Below, one piece after another: positions 36,601-46,780 of a stretch of DNA of 64,000 bases; the first letter of the stretch is position 1, and each line of letters opens with the position of its first letter. The notes below the pieces were generated by a model. The model ran no database searches. It saw nothing but the letters and a program-made list of their open reading frames with translations, and was not told where the DNA came from. This stretch comes from Takakia lepidozioides (Eukaryota; Streptophyta; Takakiopsida; Takakiales; Takakiaceae). Location of the stretch: the NCBI GenBank assembly GCA_030704615.1, contig CM060731.1:10912001-10976000 (forward strand), given 5' to 3'. The position numbers and the translations under genes were made by a program.

Positions 36601-39600
36601 ACAGCAGAAGGTGGGGGAGGCTAGGAAGGATAAGAAGAGGTGAGGCAGCAACCCTTACTCCACTAGTGGGTCTCTGAGATCAGCTGCAACCTTTCAACTG
36701 CTTTCTGAACAGGACTCTAGCAGAAGAGAAACAAATAAAGAAAGAGAGAGACAGAAATGAAGAAAGGGTGGCTAGAAGGCCCATGTTACAAAAGTACAAC
36801 AACGAGGAACCACTTAGTGAATATCATTAGACGCCCAAACGTGACGTGCCTTATGCAGGCAGGCTGTCGGATACTGTGGGTCCTCCAGGCTTAGAGCTCC
36901 TTCCAAAGACTCGGAGTCTCTAAGGAGAAAATAGTGTCTTTGTAGTATGCAGGACACAAGAAGAAGAAATAATACCCATGTCTATACTTCCTGGGATGTA
37001 CCGATATTAGCCATGGCAGACATTTTACTCCAACAGCCTGTCTCAATTTACTGGCTGCGAGAAACTCTGAAGGGGCCTAAGGACCCTCGTGAGACATACA
37101 GAGAGCTTCCCCAGAGAGGTAGGAGGCCATGATTATAGTTGTCCCGGATGAGGAGGAAAGTCTCTTTGTAAGAGTCACAGTTTGGTTGGAGCTGTTGTTC
37201 AGGTCCCCAAGGTCTTTGCACATTATCATCCTGAGATCTACTCGGATGAGTGAATTCCTGGCATTGTTTGTAAGACTGACCTCTACTGGTGGATTAGAAG
37301 GTGGCAGGATCTTTGGCCAAATATTGTATGTCTGAGGAACTTGCCCATTCTGTACCAACAGGGCTTGCCATACTGTGTGGTAGGCGCTGAGATCCTTGGT
37401 AGCCAGTGGCATGGGAAGGACTCGATACACTGGAGGATTGGTGACCCTGAAGACTGCCTCTTATTTGACAGTGATGGTGTGGAAGTCAGTCCACAGTATC
37501 TTGAATTACATTGGTCGCTTTGCTCCAATCATCCACCGTGGGAAATAAACTTATCTTGTTTTTTGGCAATGTGGTTGTTATTGGTAAGAAGAGGTAGTCT
37601 CAAGTTCTCCCAGAGAGTGAGCATGTAGATGTGAATTGGTATTTGAGACCATCTGATAAAAGTGGCCTCCGCTGATGGAGTGCAGGTATTTGGTGCTGGC
37701 CAATATGTTGATGGAATCTGAGGTCAATCCATTTGATGGCCAGGAGGCCAAACCGTAAGTACCTTCTATTTATCCAGTTTTCCTGAAGCCAGAAAAGGAC
37801 AACTAAGAAGCATTGACAACACAAATGGCAATACCGTGTTGTAGAAGAATTTACAGCCTCCTAACAGAAGGCTCTAGCCTCAACGAGTCAAGGAGGCTTT
37901 TAAGTTGTGCTCTTTCCGGTATTCTTTACTAGCTTTAGTACGGAATTATTGACCTGCATATGTTGTTTTTTCTACCTCATAGTAAGTTTTATTGTGGTTC
38001 TTAATGCAGTTTCTGAGTCATACTCCATTGCTAGCACTATTACGTAGATCTGCTAGGCACAAATGCCTAAGAGAGAGAGAGAATGCACTCATAAGACGTT
38101 TGCCGTAGTGGGACAAAAATGAACAGACACTATGTGAGGGGCTCACTGCAGTAGTGGGACTTACCTTGATATAAACAATTAGTTTGGGCTTTCCAGATGT
38201 CTTCTCGAAAGCCGTTCACACAAGCATCAATCTGCTGTGTGTGAGAGCTGCCCAGCAATTAGACCCCAACAGGGCCAGAACTTTAGGCTCAGCCATTTCA
38301 AAGTTGGTGAAGAGAGGTGCAGGGACAATGTTCCTGGGGGACCTGAAGTGGGGTCACCCTCTGGTGAGATACCCCGGACAATGTATCAGGAAATGGATAT
38401 TGTCTTCAGGCTGCCTGCACATCGGGCAAGAGAGAGAGAGAGAGTATATAACACCCACATGGGGCCCATGAGACAAAGTAGAACAAGACTAATCGCTTCA
38501 GAAAACATAGAGCATGAAGAGAGAGGAGAAAGGAGTTAATTATGTCCACAGTCCCCAAGTCTGGTGTCCAATGATTAGTGTTATCTTTCCCCTAATGAAC
38601 TGGATCACATGGTTTGCAAGGATGAGTTCCAGCCATTGTTTTTTCATTTAATGCACTTCTGATGCAGGTATAAGAATGACCCAGAGATTCTAGCGATGAC
38701 AAATCTGGTCGCTGCATACCAACGAAATGAGATCCTTGAGTTTGAGAAAATTTTGAAGGTATAATATCTTAGGTGCCTGACTTCGATCGGTGCAGTTGGG
38801 CCACATATTGCTATAAGCTTCATAGACACTTTGGTTGGATTAATCCTGATATGTAGAAACGAAGATGCAAGTGGAAACCAGTGTAAATGAGCCTTAGCTT
38901 TCTGTCTGCAGGTTTACAGGGTGACTGAAGGTCAAATCTGTTGCTCTTTAGACTTCCATGTGAATTATCAACTCCCAAAAAGCACTGTAGCCTGCAATGT
39001 AGAAGAAAATTTGAATGTAGATCTACATGTTACACAAGTGGGTGTGACAATATTTATGGCTGCAGCCTGGGGAGGTTCACTGAGTCTACTGTGACATGGG
39101 TGCATTACAGAGCAACCGGAAAACTATAATGGACGACACCTTTATTCGAAACTATATTGAGGACCTGCTTAGAAAAATTCGCACACAAGTCTTGTTGAAG
39201 CTCATCAAGCCCTACACCCGTATTCGAATCCCATTCATCTCAAAGGTATGAATGTAGCTTCAGTCTTTCATCATGAGTGAAACCCTGCAACAAGTTGGGG
39301 GAAGAGTAGTTTTGAGCAGGGCATACAGTTGCAGAGAACAGCTATGAGATTGTATCCTTCCATGCTCGTCCCTCAAACTAGGGTTTAAGTGGAAGTTACA
39401 AAGTTTTGTTCTGTCTATCCTTTTCTGTCACCAATTCCAGTCGTACTACCGGTGTCAGCCCTGACAAAGTTAGTTTCTGTCCCTTTTGTGTTCCGCTCAA
39501 ACTGGGCGCGGGCTCAATGGTACGGCAAACAACGTCTTATGAGTACATTCTGTCACCAATTTCAGTTTGTGGTAACAAAACTGCAGGAGCTCAACATTCC

Positions 39601-40122
39601 TGAGAAGGACGTGGAGCATCTACTGGTGTCTCTGATCCTGGACAATCGAGTGCACGGCCACATTGACCAGGTCAACCAGTTGCTGGAGCTGGGTGACCGG
39701 TATGACTTTCATTCTCTGCCTGTATCTTTGTTGCATGGTGGAGGTCCAAGTTTGCAATTAACTACCAAGTAGTGTGGTTTCCCTCACTGACCTGCGGTCT
39801 TTAGGCTTTGCTTCCACCAAGAGAAACAGTTCAGTGGTCATTGTGAACACCGCAGTTTGTCCTGGGTTCAAATCCATGGTCTATGGTGGAGGTGGGACTG
39901 CTGTTGGAGGGGCCTTGAGCAACAAAATGAACTAGGTGCATTATAAGTCTTCATTCAAGGAGGCAGTAGGGTGGTGGTTCCTGGCTGAAATATATCTGAT
40001 GAAAAATTTGCTGGTGTGTGCATGTTTTCAGGTCAAAGGGACTTAAGAAGTACACAGCAATTGACACATGGAACACACAACTCAAGTCCCTTTACCAAAC
40101 GGTGACTACCAGGATTGGTTGA
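27650..40122 (+). CDS. CSN2: COP9 signalosome complex subunit 2
   Basis: Subunit of the nuclear COP9 signalosome, which removes NEDD8/RUB from cullins. Coding exons: 27650-27659, 28157-28249, 28654-28732, 29376-29616, 34770-34844, 35362-35496, 36124-36311, 37686-37754, 38668-38758, 39111-39245, 39587-39699, 40032-40122. All introns are GT-AG and the joins keep one frame for 439 codons plus TGA, which is the usual plant CSN2 length. Visible family blocks are the acidic N-terminus [20 protein letters not shown], the helical repeats ([31 protein letters not shown]) and the C-terminal PCI part ([16 protein letters not shown], then [17 protein letters not shown]). The first coding exon holds only ten bases. 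Introns 4, 8 and 10 carry LINE sequence. A possible AATAAA lies at 40403. Confidence 0.96.
27660..28156 (+). other. CSN2 intron 1, after a 10-base first coding exon
   Basis: ATG GAT TCA G is followed by GTGCAC. The next exon begins AT GCG GAT ATG GAA after CAAAG. The phase-1 join makes an Asp codon and restores the conserved M[10 protein letters not shown] start. The in-frame ATG at 28165 would otherwise be chosen and would drop six conserved N-terminal residues. Confidence 0.8.
29721..29737. repeat. Left target-site duplication of the LINE in CSN2 intron 4
   Basis: TCTTTCTCTCCAATTTT occurs here and again at 34593-34609, immediately after the LINE 3' end. Seventeen bases match exactly. It lies in a CT-rich tract of the host intron. 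Confidence 0.85.
29738..34592 (+). mobile_element. Near full-length APE-type LINE, in sense orientation inside CSN2 intron 4
   Basis: Boundaries come from the duplicated target. The first frame (30100-32310, no early ATG) has a Lys/Arg-rich N-terminal part, a triplicated 47-residue repeat, then an apurinic endonuclease domain: QETWE (about 31112), [11 protein letters not shown] (about 31460) and TSDHFLVW (about 31750). After TAG 32308 the RT continues in another frame (32499-33677): [41 protein letters not shown] and the catalytic FADDFAG. The C-terminal part (33596-34586) has a CPLC...HFLIHC zinc motif. Breaks at 32308, about 33580 and 34072 show that it is inactive. The 3' end is CGTCGTATGAGTACAA without poly-A. 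Confidence 0.9.
30571..30993 (+). repeat. Triplicated 141-bp coding repeat in the LINE first ORF
   Basis: Units start with GAAGGATTTGGTAC at 30571, 30712 and 30853. Each encodes 47 residues of the form [20 protein letters not shown] followed by a variable S-hGV-VP segment and a PKC-E-R linker. Units 2 and 3 are closer to each other than to unit 1. The repeats sit between the N-terminal basic segment and the endonuclease. Confidence 0.9.
34607..34688 (+). mobile_element. Second LINE tail insertion at the same target
   Basis: A 68-bp copy of the LINE 3' end (CCGCTCAAACTGGGCGCGGG to TCTTATGAGTACAT) follows the first target duplicate. It is itself followed by TCTTTCTCTCCAAT at 34675-34688. Either a second, severely 5'-truncated LINE used the same site, or the tail plus target was tandemly duplicated. 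The last coding exon before it is 29376-29616 and the next exon starts at 34770, so splicing is unaffected. Confidence 0.75.
38066..38443 (-). mobile_element. Antisense, 5'-truncated LINE fragment in CSN2 intron 8
   Basis: Read on the minus strand, 38425 to about 38087 matches the C-terminal coding end and 3' tail of the LINE at 34.2-34.6 kb. Landmarks are CAGATTGATGCTTGTGTGAA and the terminal GGCAAACGTCTTATGAGTGCATTC. Part of the tail is missing. GA runs flank both sides (38071-38085 and 38427-38443) and probably form the target duplication. It is diverged from the intron 4 copy, so it is an older or different subfamily member. Confidence 0.75.
39423..39565 (+). mobile_element. 107-bp LINE tail insertion with 18-bp target duplication in CSN2 intron 10
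   Basis: TTCTGTCACCAATTCCAG (39423-39440) and TTCTGTCACCAATTTCAG (39548-39565) flank a 107-bp LINE 3' end (TCGTACTACCGGTGTCAG to TATGAGTACA). One mismatch separates the two copies. The insertion ends 21 bases before exon 11, inside the acceptor region. Both target copies end in a CAG that could serve as an alternative acceptor. Confidence 0.9.
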
Positions 40123-41311
40123 TTTGTTAGACGCTTATGTGTTGATGTAGAAAGCTAATAGAGGCTGCATTGCACAAGCCCCGTTGTGATCTGTTAGGTG
40201 ACCACAGCAGTGCCCGCTCCATCTTTCCTGAGATCCCTGGGTGAACAAGTGTATATCAGGGCTGTCCAGGTATTCTCTTTCTTCGATTTGTATATTTGAG
40301 TTACATCTGCCTGGGTTGGTTCCTCACTGGTATAGGTTACCGTTGTTTTGTATTGTTCTGATATCAAGAGAGTACCCCCATCCCCGCACACACAATCCTT
40401 GAAATAAAGGAAGGGATACTTGTTCCGATTCTCCTAAGTGAGACAGAAATGGAACTACAATCCATGAAAATGATGTGCAGTTTCACATGATTCTGAATGG
40501 AAGTATTTGTTGACATACATTTCAAAGAACGCGAAGGAAAAGTAATGTGATCAAACCAGATTGGAAGGTGGTCAGCTATCTGTTCTCTTAGAGTATGCAA
40601 GGATTTTTCCTCGTCTGCTCCTGAAATGATCTTCAAATTGTGGCATTTCTCTTTTTTCATGCCAAAGACTTAAAAGTTCTTCCTCCCGTCCTTGGTTTGT
40701 GAAACACATTGTATCCATTATCATTCCAACTTATTTGGTTCAAGAAAAGCAAGGGTATATAGTATATGCCCATATATTGCGTAGTATTCTCTTTCTCTCT
40801 ATAGAGAAGGTCATTACACATTTGATCAAAGAATGCTGGAATATGGATGCTCTCTAATGCTTGAAAATTTTGATCATGACATAGAGAAGTAGAAACACAG
40901 TGCCAGCAACAAAAGAACATCAGTGGTTCCTGGGGGGACCTGGTTCCAGCCTAAGCACAACCTGCAATACAGGCTTGCTGGGGCTGAACCCTCTTCTGAG
41001 TTTTAGGTGAGGCCTAAGAAACAGAGGGGTGGTGCACATTTCAAAAATTGAGGAGGAAGGACCTTTCCTGTTTGATTGAAAACATAGGGACCCTCCAGTT
41101 TTCCAAAGTACAATCCCAAATTGTTTCCCAACCCGAAAAAGGTGGCAAAGAGTGGAAAAATGCAGTTCTGGGTCGGTCTGCCTGGTCTACTCAAATCTTA
41201 TCGGACAAACAATTAGGAATGCAATGAGGTTCTGTTATCTAACCCTGAACCAAGCTTTGAATTAGTGATCAGTCTACTAGATTTTCAAGATGCACAAAAT
41301 TTCCTTGTAAC
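40123..41311. other. Convergent intergenic region between CSN2 and the UGT gene
   Basis: Both genes end into this 1.2 kb. AATAAA at 40403-40408 is a candidate CSN2 polyadenylation signal. No frame with protein features is present. Confidence 0.5.
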
Positions 41312-44066
41312 TCAAACGCCATTTACTGCCTTCCGTGTATAACTTGACCGGAGCTCCGCAACAAACTTTTGCAGGTTCCTTTGCACTGACCCGCCCTCCG
41401 CAACTGCTTTCATTGCCAAATCTCTCAACTGCTCAACATTCCTTCTAGCAGCTCTTCCCTCGGGCTCATTCATCAGAGACCTCACAGACCTGGCCACCTC
41501 CTCTTTTGCCACCATGCCATCTGAGCCTTTGCGGACGTCAATGGCGGCCTTGGCCTCGTCGACAAGAAACCTGCAGTTGTTGACCTTCCAAATTAGAGGT
41601 GTTGTACTACAATATAACGATATAGAGATATAGTAATCAGTAGAGAGATACAACATTATACTAGGGACTCCGCCAGATCTATATGTCAATACCATGATCA
41701 TCCTATAATATTCATCCACTTAAAAACGATAGGCTTCGGGATCATGAAGTGACCACCAGTCAGTAGCTCAGTTGGATACCTGCAGTTCATCTGCTGATCT
41801 GCCTGGATTGGCCATCCCAGCATTGGCACGCCACGGCAAATGCTCTCCAAGATCGAGTTCCACCCACAGTGGGTCAGGAAGCCACCAACAGCTGGATGTG
41901 AGAGCACATTGAACTGTGGGACCCACCCATTGAGAACAAGTCTGCTTCCCTCTGTACGTGCCTGGAAACCTTCAGGGAGCAAGGAATGGTTCTCAAATCC
42001 TTTCTCAGGTTTTGGTAGCCGGACCACCAAAAGAAATCGCTGGTTGCTTGCCTCGAGTCCCAAAGCCAGTTCATGGATTTGTTGTAGTGAGAGAACAGCA
42101 ACAGTTCCAAAGGAAACAAACAGGACAGAAGATGCAGGTTGTGTATCCAACCATTCGAGGCATGGGTCTCTCCATTGTCTAGGACTCTTGCCGGGCACAG
42201 CATCAGAAATAGAAGTGCTGAAGTATTCAGAGGGCAGCAATGGGCCAACTGGCAGAATACTTATACGATGGGACACCTGTGCACATGGTATCAGCAGCTT
42301 ATGTTTCCAGCAGAAGATGGACATTGCAACATAGTTTATCATAACTCTAGAGGATTGAAAGCAGATGCAAGCACCAAATTATATTTCCTTTCTTTTTCTG
42401 TTCAGATTATTTGAAGTGATTCTATGTGAAGAAACAGAATACAAGCAAGTGCTCAAAAATGATATCCTTGAGAAATGTTTCACCACTTTTACATAGTACA
42501 GCCTATTCAAATTTGAATGTGCAAGCAATTAACAATATAGCAAGTGGAAAATTTCTAAACGCTAGTATTTACAAGACACGAGGGAGATTGTTGGATAACC
42601 TTCATGTTTTTGTTGCAGTATGTTTGAGTTTGTAGGACATCAATGCATAATGGTTCAAGCTCGTAGAAGCTGTTCAGAAGTACCCCTGTGGCTTCAGCCA
42701 TGCGTTCGGCATTATCCATGAAGAACTGGTATTCCAAATTGGAGGCATCTAGGAGAGGTGAAGGCAGATCTGATATGAGTGTGGGTGGAACCCCCGGGAT
42801 ATCGTACACAATTTCTGCACCTTGTGACGGCTCTGCAGGCAATCTCCCTTGAGCAACAAGGATGGGACTGTGCAGGAAAATAGATAACGCATTTGCTGGA
42901 GATGGAAACATGACATATCTTGGTATCTTGAACTTGTTCGCAACATCCTGTGGTGCCCAGCCAAGTTAGTAGTTTTTCCACCATTGCAAAGAATATCATA
43001 AGCTTGCTCATCTAGTATAATAGTTCAACTCTAATCTCATGACGGAAACCCACAGACAGAAAAATGCTGGGCCATGATATCTCTACGGTGGATAATGGAG
43101 AGACTTCCAAAAGCGCTGCCATCTGCTTCCCGAAGTACAAAGATATATTGAAGATGTACTTACATACTGTACATCTAGGGCCTAAGCCCAGGAATGCTAA
43201 ACTTCTTCGGCCGAAGCTCCTGGAGTTGGGTCTCCACAAATCGAGCGTTCCCTTTCGCGGCCAAAACTTATGCCGTGTACGTGCAATGTAAGCGAATGCG
43301 CCGCTTTGATCTTCGAGGGTTGGGCCGTCTAGTGTAAAGGGGTTGGGCCTAATTTCAAGCTGTCGGGCAATAGGAACGCTCCTCTTTTTTATATTGGTCT
43401 TGGCCTTGGGCCTAGTGTAAAGTGCCTACTTCGCAGTTTTCCAATGCGGGCTTTCCTCGGGCACTGGCGAGGAATGAGTCCCCTCAGGCCCGGCTTCATC
43501 CATGCAAAATTCCCTTTTCAATGTTCAGTGTAGATCTATCATCAAACACCTTTCAAAATGGGCAGCAGCTCAAATGCCGTAAGTTCTTTAGCTGGCATCC
43601 CTCAGATGGAGCACTGCGAAAACCTATCCTGTATGGGTTGCAGCTGGGGAAAGAAGCTTGCCTGTGTCCACCCCATAAACATGTCGCTGATAATGCAAGT
43701 CGGGGGCACTGCCTCATTCTCAGTAGTCAACTTCTCCAGCAACTCTTCAGTCACACCCTCCAGGCCATGCACATGCTTCACGAATGGCAGCGCTCGATCT
43801 CCGGCTGTATGCACTGGTTGGCCTCCTAGCCCTACTATACGTATGCAATCAAGGCCGCTAAATGTATTGAAGACTTCTTGGGACATATGATTGAATACGT
43901 TGACAAATGTAATGGTGACTCCAAGTGCAGATAGTTGTTGCGCGAAATGAAGCAGTGGAAGGCTGTGACCTTTGGCAGGATAAGGTAGCATCACTGCATG
44001 CAATCTCTGTCTAGAGTCCTTTTCGTATGCTGTCTGAGGCGCAGTAGACATGTGTGGGGGTGTCAT
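41312..44066 (-). CDS. UDP-glycosyltransferase (family 1, PSPG box)
   Basis: Transfers sugar from UDP-sugar to small acceptors; probably cytosolic, as no signal peptide is seen. Exons on the minus strand: 44066-43662, 42947-42600, 42276-41780, 41570-41312, giving 502 residues. The catalytic His is in YPAKGHS (residue 34) and its likely Asp partner is in IISDMFMGW (residue 128). The 44-residue PSPG box spans residues 369-412, with WVPQ at the start, HCGWNS in the middle and Gln as last residue, the residue usual for UDP-glucose users. Intron 1 starts with GC (CAG/GCAAGC) and ends CACAG; introns 2 and 3 are GT-AG. ATG 44066 is chosen as first in frame; Met6 is possible. The acceptor is unknown. 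Confidence 0.92.
42948..43661 (-). other. GC-AG intron in the UGT gene
   Basis: The phase-0 join GGG TGG ACA CAG to GAT GTT GCG AAC restores the conserved GWTQDVANKF block. The only donor at that point is GCAAGC after CAG, the standard GC-donor context. No GT lies close enough to keep this block intact. Confidence 0.85.
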
Positions 44067-44333
44067 CTTGTTCGATGGATAAAGCTAGCACCTGCATGTT
44101 CAAGGGACAAGTCACCAAAAGAACAGTGTACCAAAAGATCTCAGCAGTGTATCTCAAATCTAGTGACTATGAAGAGATGTGTAGTGGCAAATCTGTGCCC
44201 TCTCACAAACCTAGATAAGAGTTATGATTACATGCGTAAAGAGAGTTTACAAAGGTCAGGATAAAGTTTGAAAATGTCGAGGAAATTAAAGCCCAAAGAG
44301 CGTTGACGTCGGGTGGGGTTGGGGGGGGGGGGC

Positions 44334-44985
44334 GCGCTCAGTTTGTTAGTAGCAACAATGTTCTAGAGACATTGAGAATGTCCGTGAGGAGGACGATGAT
44401 TGACCGCACCACGAAGTCTTCACTTTGCAATTTTTCGAGACCAGTATACACGCATTTACACTAGAAGGTCAGTATGGCTACTCCTCGGCTACTCCCTTCA
44501 ATAACCACTACTAATCTTACCAAATTCCCAGTTTTACTGGTAAAGACAAGTGATCCTGCAGTTTGTGACCTTGTGAAAGGTCTTGAACATCAAGCTAAGG
44601 TCTAAACTTTGGTTTGAACACTAAGGTCTCCACAGCATATTCACCAACCTTGAGACACAGAGAACTGGTTTTCTTCTTCGCTCAGTTTGTTAGTAGCTAC
44701 AGTGGTATGAAGACAATCTCTGGAGGCAATTTCTGGATATCAGCATACACGCGTTTACACTAGAAGGTCAGTATGGCTACTCCTCGGCTACTCCCTTCAA
44801 TAACCACCACTCACCTTACCAAGTTCTCAGTTTTAGTGGTAAAGACAGTTTATGACCTGTGAAAGGTGATCTTGAAGACCAAGCTAAGGTCTAAACTTTG
44901 GTTTGAACACTACGGTCTCCACAGCACATTGTTCAAGGTCTGAAACCCCGACCTTGAGACACAGAGACTAGTTTTCTTCTTCGCT
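44334..44985. repeat. Tandem duplication of about 320 bp
   Basis: CGCTCAGTTTGTTAGTAGC starts both units (44334 and 44680). GTTTACACTAGAAGGTCAGT, GGCTACTCCTCGGCTACTCC and CTAAACTTTGGTTTGAACAC follow in both, and each ends near GGTTTTCTTCTTCGCTC or GTTTTCTTCTTCGCTC. A G-run at 44317-44330 precedes unit 1. No coding content was recognised. 44986-45660 holds only short unsupported frames. Confidence 0.85.
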
Positions 44986-45678
44986 CTTCCAGCTGATAAA
45001 TTCCTGTACCAAGAACACATACACCACTGGAGGTAGTAGGAGACTTCTGCTCCTGGGACAGTCAATGCTACTCACCAAAGTCTTCTGCTCACGTGAAGAA
45101 CTACAGGTCGCAAGCCCCAGCTGTAGCAACCCAATCCAAGTGCGAGGGGCAGCAAGCCACCTCCAGAAGTCACAGCCAAGGTGCAGGCACCGGCGGGAGC
45201 TAAGTCCTACAAAACCTCAAGCGAAAGCGCAATCACAGCAAAGGCAAAAATGGCAGCAGCGCAGAGAGCGGCGAGGCAGGCTCAGTCCCGAAGTGCTCTT
45301 TAGGCTCAGCCCTACATTAGTTGAGTGGAAAGGGCGTTCTACCGATTCTACCGTTCTACCCCCGGTTCTACCATATCAGTGCGATGTAGTAGGCGGAGTG
45401 AGCGGGATTTGCATCCTCGTGGCCCCCAGCACCAAGCGACGGTTCTAATTGAACGAGAGATGAACATCCTTAGTGGTAAAGCTCAAGACAATAATTCATC
45501 CAGTTAGGGATTATATCTCGCATTTTTTCATCTGGTATGGATGAAATTCAAAACATATTCCATTAGGGGATTAGAAAGAAGGTATTTCCAAACCAGGTAG
45601 GCTTAGGAAAAAAATTGTTAATCCCAAACAGATAATTGGAGAGAGGGAGAGAGGGGACACTCACATATCATGCGATCC

Positions 45679-46320
45679 GCGCATCACGCTGACGTGGCAG
45701 GTCTTGATTGCGTAGGAGGAGGCCTGCTATTTCCTGTAGCATGTGCCCTTCTTTTCATCTGTCCTAGGTGTGTCCTTTATGATGTGACAGGGCTGAAAGA
45801 CCTACTCAGCAGGTCACTTTATGACCTTCTCCATCATTACGTCCTCTAGCGCACTGGAGCGCGACCTCTACGCGCAGTAGCAGGTCGCTGTGACTGGCTC
45901 GACGCTACCACAAGGGAGGTTGGCTTTTCAATAATTGTACGATGCTGTACGTATATACGTAATGCACTGCCGTGCGCATCACGCTGACGTGGCAGGTCTT
46001 GATTGCGTAGGAGGAGGCCTGCTATTTCCTGTAGCATGTGCCCTTCTTTTCATCTGTCCTAGGTGTGTCCTTTATGATGTGACAGGGCTGAAAGACCTAC
46101 TCAGCAGGTCACTTTATGACCTTCTCCATCATTACGTCCTCTAGCGCACTGAAGCGCGACCTCTACGGGCAGTAGCAGGTCGCTGTGACTGGCTCGACGC
46201 TCCCGCGTCTCGCCACGCACAGCTCCTGCTACGGCCCGTAGCGGCGGCGCTCCACGGCAGTGCATTACGTATATACGTACAGCATCGTACAATTATTGAA
46301 AAGCCAACCTCCCTTGTGGG
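45679..46320. mobile_element. Composite repeat: 228-bp direct repeat with a 66-bp inverted repeat
   Basis: 45679-45906 and 45974-46201 are near-identical direct copies (GCGCATCACGCTGACGTGGC to GACTGGCTCGACGCT). 45908-45973 (CCACAAGGGAGGTTGGC to CACTGCCGTG, with palindrome TACGTATATACGTA) is the inverted match of 46253-46319. So copy 2 lies inside a TIR-bounded element, while copy 1 abuts its left outer end. This fits a MITE-like element that inserted next to or into a copy of itself. No transposase is encoded. Confidence 0.85.
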
Positions 46321-46399
46321 CCCGGTAAACATGAGGTAGTAGGAAGGCAGAGTCCAGACTCTTATTTACGCTTTCTGCCACTACAACGTACGCCTCTTA

Positions 46400-46720
46400 T
46401 TTTGCAATAATAAGGGTCATGAACGCACGCGTGCGAGAAGGACGGTGGGCCCCTCGTCCTGACGAGGGGCGCCCCCCCCCAACCGCGCCCACCCGCCCGC
46501 CGCTGCCCGCGGTCGCCCACGCCCGCCGCTGCTGCCGCGGTTGCACCAGCCGCGGCTGCCCCTCCCGGGGCTCTGTGCACCGGCCTGACCGCTGCGGCCG
46601 CTCCGCTGGGGTGGGTCCGCTGGGGCTAGTCCGCTGCGGCAGGTCCGCTCCCTGTAGTCCGCCTGTCTGTGTGTCCGCCCGCCCGCCCGCAAGATCTGGG
46701 CCGTCCACGACGAATCCCAT
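46400..46720. other. GC-rich, CpG-dense patch
   Basis: Very GC-rich stretch with short CCGCTGGGG(T/C) and CCCGCCCG repeats. Long frames are open on both strands because stop codons are rare at this composition, and their products are Arg/Gly/Ala-rich without domains. It lies just upstream of the MULE-like ORFs and could be its promoter or simply repeat DNA. Confidence 0.45.
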
Positions 46721-46780
46721 CATAGCCCTCCAATTTAGGGCCTTATCTCTGCCGCCTGCCATCTGCCACCAGCTGTAAAC

